Of a DNA stretch of 60,000 nucleotides, positions 21,116-31,823 are shown piece after piece. The translations under genes and the position numbers were made by a program. Under the pieces are notes generated by a model. It was not told the DNA's origin. It saw only the letters and a program-made list of their open reading frames with translations, and did not search any database. Positions within the stretch are counted from its first letter, which is position 1. Each line of letters begins with the position of its first letter. Origin of the DNA: Symsagittifera roscoffensis (Eukaryota > Xenacoelomorpha > Acoela > Convolutidae); the NCBI RefSeq assembly GCF_963678635.1, contig NC_087062.1, forward strand, positions 46,029,758 to 46,089,757, written 5' to 3'.

Positions 21116-22049
21116 CAAGTTTCGTCAACAGCTAATTCTTTTCTTTGTCTTCAATGCTTGTTAACTTGATTTGTTCTGGAAGTTAACCGTTTTATTTGAT
21201 GTAATTGGGATTCAGCAAGTATCAAGTGTTACTAATTGCACAAACATCAGTGCAATTTTTTTTTTCAAATATTTTTGTGCCAAGTTTGTGGAAGAATTTT
21301 TCGTTTTGAAGTTTCATATTAAGTTTGCTTGCGCTATTTTTCCCAATTAACATGTTTTAAGTATATAATTCTGCATAGCTTTAACAATTTAAAGCAGCAT
21401 AGCAGTACCATTTTTTGGGTTACTTTTTTGTGCTATGGTCATCAAGATTACAGACACAATGATCCTTACGGAGCTTAAAACTTCCAGAAACGTTTCTCCT
21501 GATTGAACAGGAGTTCAGATTTTTTCACGCTACTCGTCAGAAGAAAAACTGAATTGATTTCGATTCTTTTGCCTACAGAAAATTCAGGAATTAGAAGTTT
21601 TCTTGTCAATATAACAGCCTCCAAATACTACCCCCATATCACGTGCTCGTGGACATTGAAATGTCGTTGCCCAACGTTTGTTTTTTGAAACACCATGTCA
21701 AATCAAATCCATCCATTTTTTATTGGCGTTTCTCTTGACGTCTGTTGAAGAAATCCCTATGATGACCTGTTTAAACTTTTTCAACGTAATCTTTTTTGCA
21801 TGTTTAACGAAAAAACTTTGCACGTTTAAGCTATATCATTTATTGTAACACTTGAGAAATTTCACTCGGCACTTATTGAAGAAGTCGCTAGGTTGGTCTG
21901 TTAAAAAGCCAAAAACATTGCAAGGGCTGAATTGTTCAATCAAGTCGACGTTTGAGCTTCAGCTGGAGCGCGAATGCTTTAACTATATTTTTCCTGTATT
22001 CGAAACAAAACTATCAAAATTTTTATTTCACAAGATGTTTAAGTTTTAA

Positions 22050-22513
22050 TTATTCTCAACCCTATAGTGGGGTGCTGTCAGGATACAACCAGGGGTTGCC
22101 AATCTGGCGTCTAAGTACGACCCCTTAATTTTTTTTTTGACTTTCGAGATATAGTGGTTTTTATGATTTTTTAATTTTTTTTCGAAAAACTCAGATTTAA
22201 AAAGATTGATCGAACTTGAAATTCTCAAGCCCACAGTAGAGTGCTGTCAATGTACACTCCGGGCTTGCAAGAATGGCGTCCAAGTATGACTGCTAAAATC
22301 CTTTTAGTTTTCGAGATTTGGTGTTTTTTTCCATCATTTTCAGTTTTTTTTTTAAAACGTGTAAACAAAACTAAGCGAACTTGTGAAATTCTCAACCCTA
22401 TAGTGGGGTGCTGTCAGGGTATATTCAGCGGTTGTAAAGCTGGCGTGCAAATGTGACTGCTCAAATTTTTTTGGTTTGCGCGATATGCCGTTTTTCAATG
22501 TTTTTTTTGTAAT
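22050..22513 (+). mobile_element. Helitron-like element A, copy 2, left part
   Basis: Three ~165-bp units begin CCTATAGTGGGGTGCTGTCA (or diverged) near 22064, 22230 and 22397. Each has GCGTCYAARTRYGACTGCT and a TTCGAGATAT-like block, matching the array at 7.0-8.3 kb. The third unit is cut at 22513 inside a T-run and resumes at 24309. Confidence 0.6.
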
Positions 22514-22569
22514 TCCTGTTTGATGTATTAAACAGGTATTATGAAAACGATTTTTTTTTCCAGATGAGA

Positions 22570-22600
22570 TCTGGTTTTTTTTTTTTTTTTTTTTTTTTTT
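22570..22600. repeat. Poly-T tract inside element B
   Basis: Roughly 28 consecutive T near the 5' end of element B, between its start and the satellite array. Confidence 0.9.
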
Positions 22601-22639
22601 TGAGACGCTTTTTCGAAAAATTCGCTTTCCCAAAAAAAC

Positions 22640-24127
22640 TACCCGTCAGATTCTCTTAAAAATGGTACCAATGGATTCAGTAGCGTTTCACCTACCTGCC
22701 TGCATGAAATTTAGGGCAATTTTTACCCTACCCCACCCCCTACGGTCTTAGAAAAGCTTCACAACTCGGTACTTTTTTCACTTTTTGCCCATTTTTTCGG
22801 AAATTTTCGATTTTCTCAAAAACTACCCGTCCAGATTTGGGATTAAGGGTTTAATCGATAGACCAGGTTGTAGGAAACTCCCATGCACAAGCGGCTGGTC
22901 CCTAATTTGCTTAGGGGAAGAGCTATAAACTTAGGAAAAGTCACTTTTTTGATTTTTTTGCCTATTTTTTCGGAAATTATCGATTTCCTCAAAAACTACC
23001 CATCCAGATTTGGAATTAAGGGTTTAATCGATAGACCAGGTTGTAGGAAACTCCCCCGCACAAGCGGCTGGTCCTTAACTTGCCTAGGGGACGAGCTATA
23101 GACTTAGGAAAAGTCACTTTTTTCATTTTTTTGCCTATTTTTTCGGAAATTATCGATTTCCTCAAAAACTACGCATCCAGATTTGGAATTAAGGGTTTAT
23201 TCGATAGACCAGGTTGTAGGAAACTCCCCCGCACAAGCGGCTGGTCCTTAACTTGCCTAGGGGAAGAGCTATAGACTTAGGAAAAGTCACTTTTTTGGCC
23301 TTTTTTCAAATCTTTCCGATTTCCTCAAAAACTACCCGTCCAGATTTGGGATTAAGGGTTTAATCGATAGACCAGGTTGTAGGAAACCCCATGCACCAGC
23401 GGCTGGTCCCTAATTTGCTTAGGGGAAGAGCTATTGACTTAGAAAAAGTCACTTTTTTCATTTTTTTGCCTATTTTTTCGGAAATTATCGATTTCCTCAA
23501 AAACTACGCATCCAGATTTGGAATTAAAGGTTTATTCGATAGACCATGTTGTAGGAAACTCCCCCGCACAAGCGGCTGGTCCTTAACTTGCCTAGGGGAA
23601 GAGCTATAGACTTAGGAAAAGTCACTTTTTTCATTTTTTTGCCTATTTTTTCGGAAATTATCGATTTCCTCAAAAACTACGCATCCAGATTTGGAATTAA
23701 GGGTTTATTCGATAGACCAGGTTGTAGGAAACTCCCCCGCACAAGCGGCTGGTCCTTAACTTGCCTAGGGGAAGAGCTATAGACTTAGGAAAAGTCACTT
23801 TTTTGGCCTTTTTTCAAATCTTTCCGATTTCCTCAAAAACTACCCGTCCAGATTTGGGATTAAGGGTTTAATCGATAGACCAGGTTGTAGGAACCCCCAT
23901 GCACCAGCGGCTGGTCCCTAATTTGCTTAGGGGAAGAGCTATTGACTTAGGAAAAGTCACTTTTTTCATTTTTTTGCCTATTTTTTCGGAAATTATCGAT
24001 TTCCTCAAAAACTACGCATCCAGATTTGGAATTAAAGGTTTATTCGATAGACCATGTTGTAGGAAACTCCCCCGCACAAGCGGCTGGTCCTTAACTTGCC
24101 TAGGGGAAGAGCTATAGACTTAGGAAA
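22640..24127 (+). repeat. ~173-bp satellite array with a 508-bp higher-order repeat
   Basis: The anchor GACCAGGTTGTAGG (or GACCATGTTG) occurs at 22861, 23034, 23207, 23370, 23542, 23715, 23878 and 24050. Spacings are 173, 173, 163, 172, 173, 163 and 172. The 163-172-173 triplet repeats exactly, so 23207/23715, 23370/23878 and 23542/24050 are each 508 bp apart and nearly identical. A degenerate unit precedes 22861. Units contain TCAAAAACTACSCRTCCAGA, AGCGGCTGGTCC and a T-rich stretch. Short open frames repeated in the units are by-products. Confidence 0.95.
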
Positions 24128-24308
24128 ACATGAAAACTTGAAAACTTTTTACCAAAGCGTTACCAATGAATGCATAAGCTTCTCTTTCACTTTTTTTGCG
24201 TAGGAAGGGCGCTATCGACTTGAGAAACCTTAAATTTTAAAACAATTTTAAAATAATCAATATTAAAGAAATCAAACAGGTCTCTCCAGCTTTCAGCTGG
24301 GCCCCTAG

Positions 24309-24478
24309 TTTTGGTGTAAAAAGAAATTAACGGAACTTGGAAATCTCAACACTAGGGTGGTGTGTTGTTAATCTACACCAGGGTTGCAATTTTTCCCTCC
24401 AAGTGTCACTGCGTTTTAGGAAGCTCTTTTTCGTACAACGATCTATTTGGAGCACCAGAGGTGCGAGTCATGCGCTAG
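24309..24478 (+). mobile_element. Helitron-like element A, copy 2, right part with terminus
   Basis: The interrupted A unit resumes (GAACTTGGAAATCTCAACAC, then GGGTGGTGTGTTGTTAATC). It ends in hairpin GCACC-AGA-GGTGC (24452-24464), ten bases and CTAG (24475-24478) before T. This is the same terminal structure as copy 1 at 8328-8352. Confidence 0.6.
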
Positions 24479-24827
24479 TTTTAATAAATTATGTTGCTTT
24501 TTTTTTAATTGTATTAAAATCCTAGTAATTTTTGTTTGGTTAAATGCCTAATGGGTTAATCGAAGGCTTTTTTGTTCTTTCTTCTTTTACTTAAAATGTA
24601 TAAAATTGATTTTATATCTTTTTTCCTTAGAAAATATTGTTTTTTTGAATTTTTTTTTGATTTACAAAAAGTAACATTGCTTGTCTCATGAGCAATTTAA
24701 TGCAGTTCAGCCAATTTAGTTAGGTTTGAACTAAAATTGATAATCATAAGATTTTTATTTGCCAATGATTAACAAATTCGCAAAGCAATCTTTTTAATTA
24801 CTCTTTCTATCTTTCTGTTTACTGTAT

Positions 24828-24865
24828 CGCTAGTGGTGCGAAGCTCCGGTTCGCCTACGTGTTTC
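24828..24865 (+). repeat. Dispersed hairpin motif H, copy 3 (best palindrome)
   Basis: ATCGCTAGTGGTGCGAAGCT then CCGGTTCGCCTACGTG. The GCGAA/TTCGC stem is intact. Confidence 0.55.
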
Positions 24866-25379
24866 AACTTTTATTAAACATACTTCTTTGCCTCAATTGT
24901 TTGCCTATATATTATGAAACTATTGTCAGTTTAGATTGCTTAGCATTTTTGAAGACTTATTTAACGCCGATTATTGTATTTCCCAAAGTGTTTTTTTAAA
25001 CAAATAGGTCATAAAAAATTTTAAATTTTAAAGAGGCGATGAAGGTAGCACTATTGAAAAGCAAAAGAGTAAAATTCACTTAAAACGTGAACGGTTTTAA
25101 ATTCGAAAGTGGATTTTTTCCAGTCTTGCCTGCGGATTAAAAAATTTCATATTGATCCATTTTTCTCAAATTGATTTAGTTTTATCAAAAACTTTTTCTT
25201 TTTTTACTGTTTACTTACGTTTATTGGCTTTTCTAACTGTCTGTTGGCTATGTTTATGTTTGACACTACACAAATTTTAATACCAAAACCTTTATTTTTT
25301 AAATTTGATTTCCACATTTTAGCAAAAATATAAAACTTTGTATGACAAGCATTTCTCATAGACCTTTTGGAATAAAATC

Positions 25380-27540
25380 AGGCCTGACAATTGCTCTCTC
25401 AAGTTTGCTTGTTTTTATACAAAAAGGGTCAATCATAACTTGTTCTTGAAAACCGAAGAGCTGAAAGGCCATTTACATGATTTGAAAAATTGATGTTTTT
25501 GTTCGAAAATAGGTCATTTTCTCCTTGAGTTCATTGACTCGTTTTAACTCTCTCTTGGCTATATTTTCAGATGTGCTTTCGTCTAACTAGTAGCTTGCAA
25601 TGTCAACAGTTTTTGATGATGAGTGAATTCTAAGTCAATAGGTTTTTCTTTGAATCTGTACCATTAAAAAATCAGTTTCCTCGTTTTGTTTTTTGAAGCT
25701 TTTCTATATAACCAAGTGCAATATTTGACCCCCTAAAAAACTTGGCGAACAGAATTTGCGAATGGGATGTGTTGAGCTTCATAATAAGTTTACACTCAAT
25801 GAGGGTTTCCGCATAATTAGATTAGAAGTAACGCCCTTGCATGGGACTACAAAAATTCTGGGTCTGGTTCCAAAGGTGAGATTAGTTTTCTGAATTGGAA
25901 CTTTTGACTATCGTTTTTCTGTTTGTTTTTTTTTTTCTGGCTGAATTTCCAAAGCAGAGAATTTTCTTCTCATCAGAGCGTTTTCATTATATTTGAAATC
26001 CATATTGATTTAGTTCTATATTTTGTTAATCTTTTTTATTTCTTTGGTTTCAATAATTTTTCGCTTAATTTAGATTGGTCTGGTAGCATTAAACTAATCA
26101 TTTTAAGTGCTGCGCCGCGAGTTGGATGTGTTATTTATTTAAACTTTCAAAAATTTCCAATCCGATTTTTTTCCTGCCCGATTCTTATTTTCTCAATCAT
26201 TTTGTACTGGTTTCATTGTGATAAATTTTGTTTGTTATTATATTTATTATCCGAAACTAATATAATACTGGCAACCATTTTACTCGATATGCAAAAAGGT
26301 TCAATAATAAATTCTTCTTGAAAACAAAAAGAGTTTTAAGGCCATTTACATTATCTGAAAACTTGAAGTTTTTCTTCGAATATAGGTCGTTTTTCTTTGC
26401 GTTCATTGACTCGAAAAAAAACACAGCTGAAAATATAGTCAATAGAGAATTAAGTTCATTTTTTGTCTGACTAGTAGCTCGCAATGTCAACAATTTTTGA
26501 TCATGAGACATTTCTAAGACAACAGTTTTTTCTTTGAAAACTGACATTTAATCTCTATCAAACCAGACTCCACTTTTCTATCAAAAAATCAGACTCCATT
26601 TTTTCCATCTATTTGTTAATTTAAGCTTTTCTAGCCAAACGACGTATTTTGTTTTGATTCAGTTTTTCAAATTTGTCTAGTTTTTGAAAAAAATCAGTCA
26701 TAAAAAGTGTTTAGAATTAAAAAGCCATAACTGTATCGGTTAAAACAAAATACATTCACCATTCAATAGTAAATTCACAAAAAACTGTTAGTTGGATGAT
26801 ATTCAATTTTAAAAAATAATTTTTAAAATGTATAGTGAACAGTGAGTGTTTGCAAATTTTATTATAAAGTTTCTGAAAATACAAGAATACGACAAAATTA
26901 GTGCATTTATAATAAAGCGCTGCAATTGTCAGATATTGTTTTGTTAAAACTTTTTTTTACTTCGTGAACGAGTAAAAGTAATATAATTAAGTGCTATATT
27001 TCAACCCGTAAGTAACTTGGCAAACAGATTTTGCGCATGCGATTTTTGCGCGTCATCATAAAAATAAACTCAATGAGGTTTTCTGCATATTTAGACTAGA
27101 GTAATGCATAGACTAGAGTAAAGCAAAAAATTTCTGGGTTAGGTTCTACAGGTGAGATCATTTTTCTGATTTAGAATTTTCGACTATCGTTTTTCTGTTT
27201 GTTTATGTTTGGATTGATTTTCCAAAGCATGGAGTTTTCTCCTCATGAGAGCAATTTCATTTTTATTTCCTTTATTTTTGGCTTCAATAAATTTTTGCTT
27301 AAATTATATTGGTTTCAGAGCCTAAAAATTGTCTCAAGTGCTGCGCCGTGAGAACGATGTGTTGTATATTTGAATTTTCTTTGACTTAAATAGACTTTTT
27401 TCCCTGCCCGATTCTTGTTTTCCTAATACATGTCTACTAGTTTTATTGTGGTTATTTTTTATTTCATAAGATAGAAAAAACATTGTGATAAGTTTTTTTC
27501 GAAACTAATATAATACTGGCAACTTTTTTTACTCGATATG
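25380..27540 (+). repeat. Degenerate tandem duplication, ~0.9-kb unit, second copy interrupted
   Basis: Blocks recur in order. GGTCAATCATAACTTGTTCT at 25427 matches ~26302, and GTTCATTGACTCG at ~25530 matches ~26400. The ACTTGGCGAACAGAATTTGC, CTATCGTTTTTCTGTTTG, TTTCCAAAGCA, GTGCTGCGCCG, CCTGCCCGATTCTT and CTAATATAATACTGGCAAC blocks at 25740-26275 match 27012-27530. The offset rises from ~0.9 to ~1.26 kb, so ~0.35 kb (about 26640-26980) is extra in copy 2. Non-coding. Confidence 0.75.
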
Positions 27541-29568
27541 CTCCGCCCATGTGTACTCGACATATTTTCTCACATGTTTTTTTGAAAACTGATTTTTTTG
27601 CTTTCTAAAACTGAAATATCAGTTGACCAAATAGATTTGTCAATTTTGCTCCCGATGCGTGCAGTTTTCTTGTGAACTTTTTTGTCATCATTTGAGATCA
27701 ATATCTAAAGTTTGAATAGAGCAGGTACTTGAATTCCAAGATTTGTTAAGTTTCATTTTCTTAGATTAGAAGTTTCTGATGGCTACAAGGGTTATAACTT
27801 ATAGCCGTTTGAAGAAAAAAGAAGGTTGCTATTTGTTTTTATTTTAAGAAAAATGTAAAAACTTATTCTTATCTAAGAAAAAAAACTTTTTCAATTTTTG
27901 GACTCAACTGGTGTCTACCTTTTTTGTTTTTTATTTTGCTATATTTTACACTGTTTTTGGATCGTAGTTCAAAGCTGTTCCTTGCTTCTGTTTCAATCAA
28001 ATTGAAACCAACGAAAAGTGTTACTCAAATATGCTCATATCTATAAGACTACGCTATAGAGTAAGGCAACAAAGATAGTTGCGTCACACGCATTTATAAT
28101 TTATCCAAAAAAAAGTACGTTGACCCATTTTGCAAAAAAAAACTAACTTATGAAGTTGGTGAAGACAAATTGCTTTGGAAAATCTAGCGGAAAACTTGTT
28201 TAATTACTGCAGCCTAGAAGTGATTTAGTTTCAAAAGAAATCAAGACAACCAAAATAAACAGCAACAATTAATAATAATCCAGGGCGGATTTTGAGCCAA
28301 ATTTCGGCATTTTTGTAAATTTATTTTCTTTTATCTTTCACGGGAAAACAATGAAAGTAGTTAAGTCTTCGAAAACTCAAATACATTATTTCGTTTTATC
28401 ACAAAATTTTACAGAGATACCGTTACTGTTTAAGAAGTGCAACTATTTGAAAAAATCCGGCCATAAAATTTCAAGCAAAGAAGTTCGAACATTTAAAAAA
28501 AAGTTTCAAATTTTTGGTTGTTGCGACCAGTTTTTGATTTAGAAAAATCGAATCATGATTTTAAAGTTTTTAAATTAGTATCCCATTTGAGCCCCGGCCG
28601 AACTTTCGTTGAAGTATTTGAAAATAAAACCTTGAATAAAAACAGACCCTACTCCATAGGTTTTTCCCAACTCGTGAACTGGTCGGAAAAAAGGTACGAT
28701 TAAGAATGCATTCGAAACAATTATCCCGCTGAAATGTCGTGGTTATGCTCTCCACGCGTCTCGATTATTTCGTTATTTTCAGTAATGGCAGTTGCTCGAC
28801 TTTTATGTGTTTGATATTTTGAGCAAATCCAGTTTTCTGTAAACTTATTTTTTCGCTTGAAATAAAATTGATGGCCCACGCTATAAGAATTGGCTTGTGT
28901 TTAGATGAAACTGTGAATTCGAAAGAAGACTCAACCATAATGTGTTTATTGTGTTTGCGTTTGTTTATCACTTGAGTAAAGTATAAAGTGACTGTCAGAA
29001 TTTAATTTTTGTTCAGAATTTTTACGTCAAATTGTTATGAATTAGCACAAGCAGCTTTTTTTAGTAATCATAATGGTTTAGCGAAAAGTCTGATTGAAAC
29101 TAAATTACAAACTTATAGATAAGAGTCTTAAATAAATTGGGAAGCCTCCTTTTAGCATGTATAACTAAGATAAACCAAGTTTTTCATTATGGTGCGTGTG
29201 TTAAATGGGTGGTGTGATAAGAGTTAAGATAAGGAATTCATACAGCATTAATTTTAATAGTGAAATGACTGGGTGTTAAAATGTACTGTGTTAAACTGGA
29301 AAATAGAAGTTATATTGTTGTCGATGTAAATTGTTTAGTAGTGAAATGAGTAAGTGTTAAAATGTACGGAGTTAAATTGTATGTCAATAAATTGTAGGAC
29401 ACCCATTTTTATAATGTGGGCAGCGCCGAAAATTGCAAAGCTCTACTTTATAATTTAACTTGTTCGTCAGTTTTTTGTTTGATTTTGTATTTCTTGTTTT
29501 TTAAAACGCCAAAAAAAAACTGTAAAACCTTTCCAATGGTGGCTCATCTTCATCTTCAATGGGGACTC

Positions 29569-29791
29569 ATTGCGCTTTTCGATTGCTTTTTGAAGTTTTA
29601 CCGCGGAATTTTTTTTTCATTATGAATAACATTGTATCCTGATTTTTCGACGTTTTTAGATAACCAAGTTTTCTAGTAAGCAAAACAAACAAATATTTAT
29701 AAATTAGTGGAAAACTCTGCATACAATGGAATTTATACCGAGAACAAAAATTCCGCGGAAAAATCAAAAAGCAATCAAAATGCGCAATTTT
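29569..29791. repeat. Inverted repeat, ~45-bp arms, ~125-bp loop
   Basis: The left arm (29569-29618) carries TTGCGCTTTTCGATTGCTTT and CCGCGGAATTTTT. The right arm (29744-29791) is its inverse with ~85-90% identity, including a TTCCGCGGAA palindrome. It looks like a small fold-back or MITE relic. No target duplication could be set. Confidence 0.7.
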
Positions 29792-30144
29792 TTAATTTAT
29801 AGTAAGCTTTTTGCGTAGCCGCAGAATGGTTTCTGTGAATGGTTGTCAAGTTAGTCATTTTTGCTAATTCGTCTTTTCGGTAGTTTTCTTGACTATGAAG
29901 TCTAGTTTTAAGGCTACTGATGTCGACTTTTGACTAATCTCGACTTTTGATGTTTTCAACATCGATATAGGTTTAACTGCCTTAAAGTAAGCTTTATGTG
30001 TTTTACCTATTTAGAGCGTTTGTTCCGGTCATCTGGTGATTAATTTGTATTATAAATTATAATTTTAGAGGTACTGAATTTTTCACCACTACATATTGTA
30101 GTGCTTCGAAAGTTTCAACATTGCCTAATCGTGTGAAAAAATTG

Positions 30145-30300
30145 TGGGTTCGAAAAAAATGATTTTTCTCTACATTTGCGAGAGCAATAGTCTTGTAATC
30201 GGGAACTAGAGTTTTTTTTTCCGTAAACAAATCTCCTTGCAAAACTTACCGTTTTAATGCCCTATTATTGAACGGTGACAACTTCCAAGCTTGTTCCCAC
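30145..30300 (+). repeat. Diverged relative of the CTAGA dispersed repeat, copy 3
   Basis: TTTGCGAGAGCAATAGTCTT, GTAATCGGGAACTAGAG and a later ACAACTTCCAAGCTTGTTCC match, in order, blocks at 58035-58180. This shows that the family extends at least ~150 bp around the motif. Confidence 0.5.
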
Positions 30301-31095
30301 TTGGCCAACGTTCCCAAGGCAGGACCTTGTTTTTTTTCAGTATGTACTCTTTAGTCTACTCATGTTTTGTCGGCTCAGTTTTGTCGGCTTAAGTTTTGCT
30401 TGTTATGTTTGTCCAGAATGAATTAATTTTTATCGAGGTGTACAATTTTTTGGTCGACCCAGTTTTTTTCAACTTTTTACATTTTTTTTCGACTGCTTTT
30501 GTTTGTGTTCTATTCGCCTCTGAAAAAGAATCTTCATTTTTTTTTGGTTACGGGTTTTTGAAGACAAAAAAAATTGCTTCTTTTTTAGGAAAAGAGTTCT
30601 TTATAAAATAACTAAGTATCGAATATTCTATATTGTAATTAGTTTTCTGTGCCATTTACATACCCGCTATTGAAGAGTTTGATTAATTTTTGTCATTATG
30701 TTTTTCTGATGATTTTGGCTTTTGTTCATACTCGACTGTAACTTATATTTTGAATTTCTAAGGGATGCGAATCTCATCTTTTTTCCTTGTCAAAAAAATC
30801 TGCAAAATTTGAATAAATTGAGAACAAAAACAAAAATATATAACATACACATCGAATCGTCCATTTTCAAAAAAAGAAGCTATATTTTAGCTTATCTACA
30901 ATATTAATCAACGTCGACAATCATTATCTTTAAATCAGGAGCAAACAAACAGAAAAAAATATTTTATAAGTCTACGACATCGATTAGAAACCATGGCTAT
31001 AAACAGAACTTCAAAAGGGTTCTACAAAATTTCAAAAATAACCAAAAATCTCATTTCATTGCAACATAGAGACATAAATCATTGATATTTACGTG

Positions 31096-31823
31096 TTAAA
31101 CGATAGCAGTTCTGCCAACTGTGGTCAGTTGCGTGCCGCTATCCGAGCCTGCCAGATAGAGAGCGGCATTTGGCAAGGATCCGTGGCGCTGGCAATCTGG
31201 CTGCTGATTCTGCTGCTGTTGCTTCTCCAAACTACTGTGATGAACATCTTGGCACAGATCGGGTAAATTAGCCGACGGATTGTTGTTGTTGCCGCTGTTG
31301 TTGCTGATGTTTGCATTTGCCATGTTGATTGACTGCAAGTCCTCGTCTATAGTGTCCAAATCCATTGAGTTTCGCTGTCTCTGAATTGTAGCAGTTGAAG
31401 ACTGGCTGTTGCTGTGAGCGTGTCGGAACGAGTTATCTCTCGGAAGGTTCCACTTCTCGTGGCCTGAAGATGGCGGCTGTAGAATTTGATTGGACGGGTT
31501 GATGAGTTTCCCACAGCTGGATGTGGGACTTCCTCCCTCACTCGCTGCCGTGTCGCCTCCTCGATTCGCACTCCTAGGAACGACCAAAGGAGAGCTTCTA
31601 GGGTCGCCTTCGCTCACAATGGCTGCACTAGATCTATTCGGATTACATATGTTTCCAGGTCTCTGGATGCGCATCAAAGGTGCAGTTCCACTTTTGTCAG
31701 TTTCGGAGTAGATATTCTGACTGGAGTTCTTCTGGGAATCAAGAGACCTGGGTAGCCAAAAGTCTTGTTCCCTGTGATCTCCGAATTCCACAACGGGTGG
31801 AGCATTGCGGGAACCTTTTCGGC
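31096..31823 (-). CDS. Protocadherin exon 3: distal cytoplasmic tail
   Basis: The acceptor is TGTTTAG|GC (31825-31824), phase 1. It encodes RKGSRNAPPVVEFGDHREQD, a Ser/Pro/Asn-rich stretch (SGTAPLMRIQRPGN, SEGDPRSSPLVVPRS), an acidic patch MDLDTIDEDLQSIN, an Asn run and a Gln run (QQQQNQQ). It ends GTQLTTVGRTAIV with TAA at 31098-31096. The hydrophobic AIV end could be a weak class II PDZ ligand (inference). No conserved delta-protocadherin motif such as RRVTF is visible. Reading frame, acceptor and phase fit both exon 1 and exon 2 donors. Confidence 0.75.

Larger units (their letters stand above)
19399..22049. other. NSD 3' UTR and proximal intergenic DNA
   Basis: AT-rich. It contains the polyadenylation signal (19856), the dispersed CTAGA motif (20580-20608) and a 50-bp tandem duplication (21016-21115). 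No supported coding region. Confidence 0.6.
22514..24308 (+). mobile_element. Helitron/Helentron-like element B nested in A, carrying a satellite array
   Basis: It starts T|TCCTGTTTGAT (22514-22524) and ends ATCAAACAGG (24271-24280), TCTCT, hairpin CCAGCT-TTC-AGCTGG (24286-24300), GCCC, CTAG (24305-24308), T. The perfect 10-bp subterminal inverted repeats, the 3' hairpin, the TC start, the CTAG end and insertion between two Ts are hallmarks of Helentron-associated non-autonomous elements. The host repeat unit is continuous when 22514-24308 is removed, which supports these borders. No Rep/helicase is encoded, so it is non-autonomous. Confidence 0.65.
24866..31095. other. Intergenic DNA between convergent genes
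   Basis: AT-rich (many T-runs). It holds the 25.4-27.5 kb duplication, a two-unit ~79-bp repeat around 29261-29375 (GTGTTAAAATGTACTG blocks), an inverted repeat at 29569-29791 and a diverged CTAGA-motif copy near 30177. No supported gene. The protocadherin 3' UTR presumably occupies the right edge. Confidence 0.55.

Noticed and set aside
22883-24117. Series of similar 64-72-codon frames that could suggest a gene family
   Set aside because: Each frame is one satellite unit read through. Frames differ between adjacent units because the period is not a multiple of three, so selection for protein is unlikely.
22861-24127. CRISPR-like regular repeats
   Set aside because: The period is ~173 bp of continuous repeat without unique spacers, in a eukaryotic intergenic region.
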